DNA from: Calliopsis andreniformis
Taxonomy: Eukaryota; Arthropoda; Insecta; Hymenoptera; Andrenidae
Length of the DNA: 64,000 nt
NCBI RefSeq assembly: GCF_051401765.1
Contig: NW_027480422.1
Span: 21,966,001-22,030,000 of the forward strand
Direction: 5' to 3'
This document shows, piece by piece, positions 63,501 to 64,000 of this stretch (its first letter is position 1; every line of letters starts with the position of its first letter). The position numbers and the translations under genes are program-made. Under the pieces are notes generated by a model. The model made no database searches and was not told where the DNA came from. It was given only the letters and a program-made list of their open reading frames with translations.

Positions 63501-64000
63501 GAATAATTGCAACCAGTGTGAAAGTACAGGTCATTTCTACGTTCCGGGCAACCTAGGCTTCGCACTAGGGCCTTGCTCCACCAGATCGAATAGCTAGGGA
63601 CTTAGAAGTCAACCCCACAAGCATAAAATATAATAAAAATGCAACAGTTTTTCCATCGTATAACAGGAATAATTGCAACCAGTGTGAAAGTACAGGTCAT
63701 TTCTACGTTACGGACAACGTAGGTTTCGCTGTAGGGAGTTGCTGCACCAGATCGAATAGCTAGGGACTTAGAAGTCAACGCCAGAAGGATAAAATACAAT
63801 AAAAATGCAACAGTTCTTCCATCGTATAACAGGAATAATTGCAACCAGTGTGAAAGTACAGGTCATTTCTACGTTACGGGCAACCTAGGTTTCGCTGTTG
63901 GGAGTTGCTCCACCAGATCGAATAGCTAGGGACTTAGAAGTCAACGCCAGAAGCATAAAATACAATAAAAATGCAACAGTCTTTCCATCGTATGATAGGA
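60583..64000 (+). repeat. module M, terminal mosaic (array runs off the right edge)
   Basis: At about 60,640-60,655 an AAAACAACTCCAGACGC monomer of HOR-D continues as ATAAATACAAGAGTTTTTCC of module M. From there to about 61,140 it matches 56,500-56,990 at exactly 4,150 bp (25 monomers), sharing the rare CGTCCCGGGC at 56,571 and 60,721. About 61,833-62,769 matches 47,559-48,494. About 62,800-63,700 matches 38,400-39,300, including the missing monomer near 63,190. The last monomer, from 63,873, is cut by the window edge, so the array continues. Confidence 0.82.

Larger units (their letters stand above)
1..64000 (+). repeat. ~166-bp satellite DNA array (about 385 monomers, one orientation)
   Basis: The whole window is a head-to-tail tandem array. 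The block GTTCCGGGCAACCTAGGCTT starts at 1, 167, 333 and 499, and near-matches continue every 165-167 bp to the last at 63,873. No monomer is inverted and I found no non-satellite insertion. Each monomer has a more GC-rich first half (block above, then GGGCGTTGCTCCACCAGATC) and an AT-rich second half (GCATAAAATACAATAAAAAT, then CAGTTTTTCCATCGTAT). Monomers differ from one another at many positions, whereas higher-order copies are nearly identical. That combination is what is known of centromeric and pericentromeric satellites in plants and animals. A centromeric role here is inference, since the sequence cannot show CENH3/CENP-A binding. I do not recognise the satellite family, so the species stays open. 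Confidence 0.97.

Noticed and set aside
1..64000. Dozens of open frames of 60-123 codons on both strands, many recurring with near-identical translations
   Set aside because: All lie wholly inside the satellite. The monomer is 166 bp (3 x 55 + 1), so frames shift at each copy and close within about two monomers. Recurrence follows the HOR offsets exactly, both strands give equal 'families', and the frames do not share a ribosome-binding, splice or start context. They are shadows of the repeat.
1..64000. CRISPR array
   Set aside because: The repetition is continuous 166-bp monomers with graded similarity, not short exact repeats with unrelated spacers. There are no cas genes.
1..64000. Inverted monomers or palindromic array switch
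   Set aside because: I looked for the reverse complement of the landmark blocks (for example AAGCCTAGGTTGCCCGGAAC) on the + strand and saw none; all monomers point the same way.
1..64000. Assignment to a known satellite family or species
   Set aside because: The length is compatible with many plant and animal centromeric satellites. I do not recognise the sequence, so a name would be a guess. A search of the 333-498 monomer against satellite libraries would decide.

Overview
The window is one uninterrupted tandem satellite-DNA array. From base 1 to base 64,000 I read head-to-tail copies, all in one orientation, of a monomer of about 166 bp. The landmark GTTCCGGGCAACCTAGG-type block recurs every 166 bp or within a few bases of that. 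Taking the phase at base 1 and at base 63,873 gives about 385 complete monomers plus one partial, with a net length deficit of only about 38 bp. I see no protein-coding gene, no rRNA or tRNA gene, no transposon insertion, no CRISPR array and no unique-sequence DNA. Short open frames exist, but they are by-products of the repeat: 166 is not a multiple of 3, so each frame shifts at every monomer and meets stops. A nucleosome-sized monomer organised into higher-order repeats (HORs) over tens of kilobases is typical of centromeric or pericentromeric heterochromatin in plants and animals. The host is therefore a eukaryote. I do not recognise the monomer well enough to name a genus or even a kingdom.

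Layout. 1-8,530 is HOR-A, a 20-monomer unit of 3,317 bp: two full copies that match in every stretch I compared, then a copy missing 13 monomers, then a rearranged fragment. 8,531-9,484 holds divergent monomers. 9,485-15,780 is HOR-B, a second 20-monomer unit (3,316 bp) in two copies; the second copy lacks one monomer. 15,781-18,120 is again divergent. 18,121-25,790 holds an 11-monomer duplication (1,824 bp) and a 22-monomer duplication (3,651 bp, HOR-C), and includes a block of about 0.9 kb copied from HOR-B. 25,780-31,425 is HOR-D, a 6-monomer unit of 996 bp nested in an 8+6+6 = 20-monomer superunit of 3,318 bp.

31,300-64,000 is a mosaic of reused modules. It contains a 21-monomer duplication (3,486 bp), an 11-monomer HOR-E (1,826 bp), a 3-monomer tandem duplication (496 bp), a run of HOR-D 6-mers at 50.5-56.0 kb, and long-range copies 4,150, 7,802, 9,783 and 14,275 bp apart. 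Every offset is a whole number of monomers minus a few bases.

Nothing here works as a gene system. The biology is in the array: in-register unequal exchange or conversion, local amplification, and possibly nucleosome or kinetochore positioning through phased A-tracts in each monomer. Boundaries are mostly good to about 20-100 bp, because flanking monomers are similar. Identity statements come from reading, not from alignment software.
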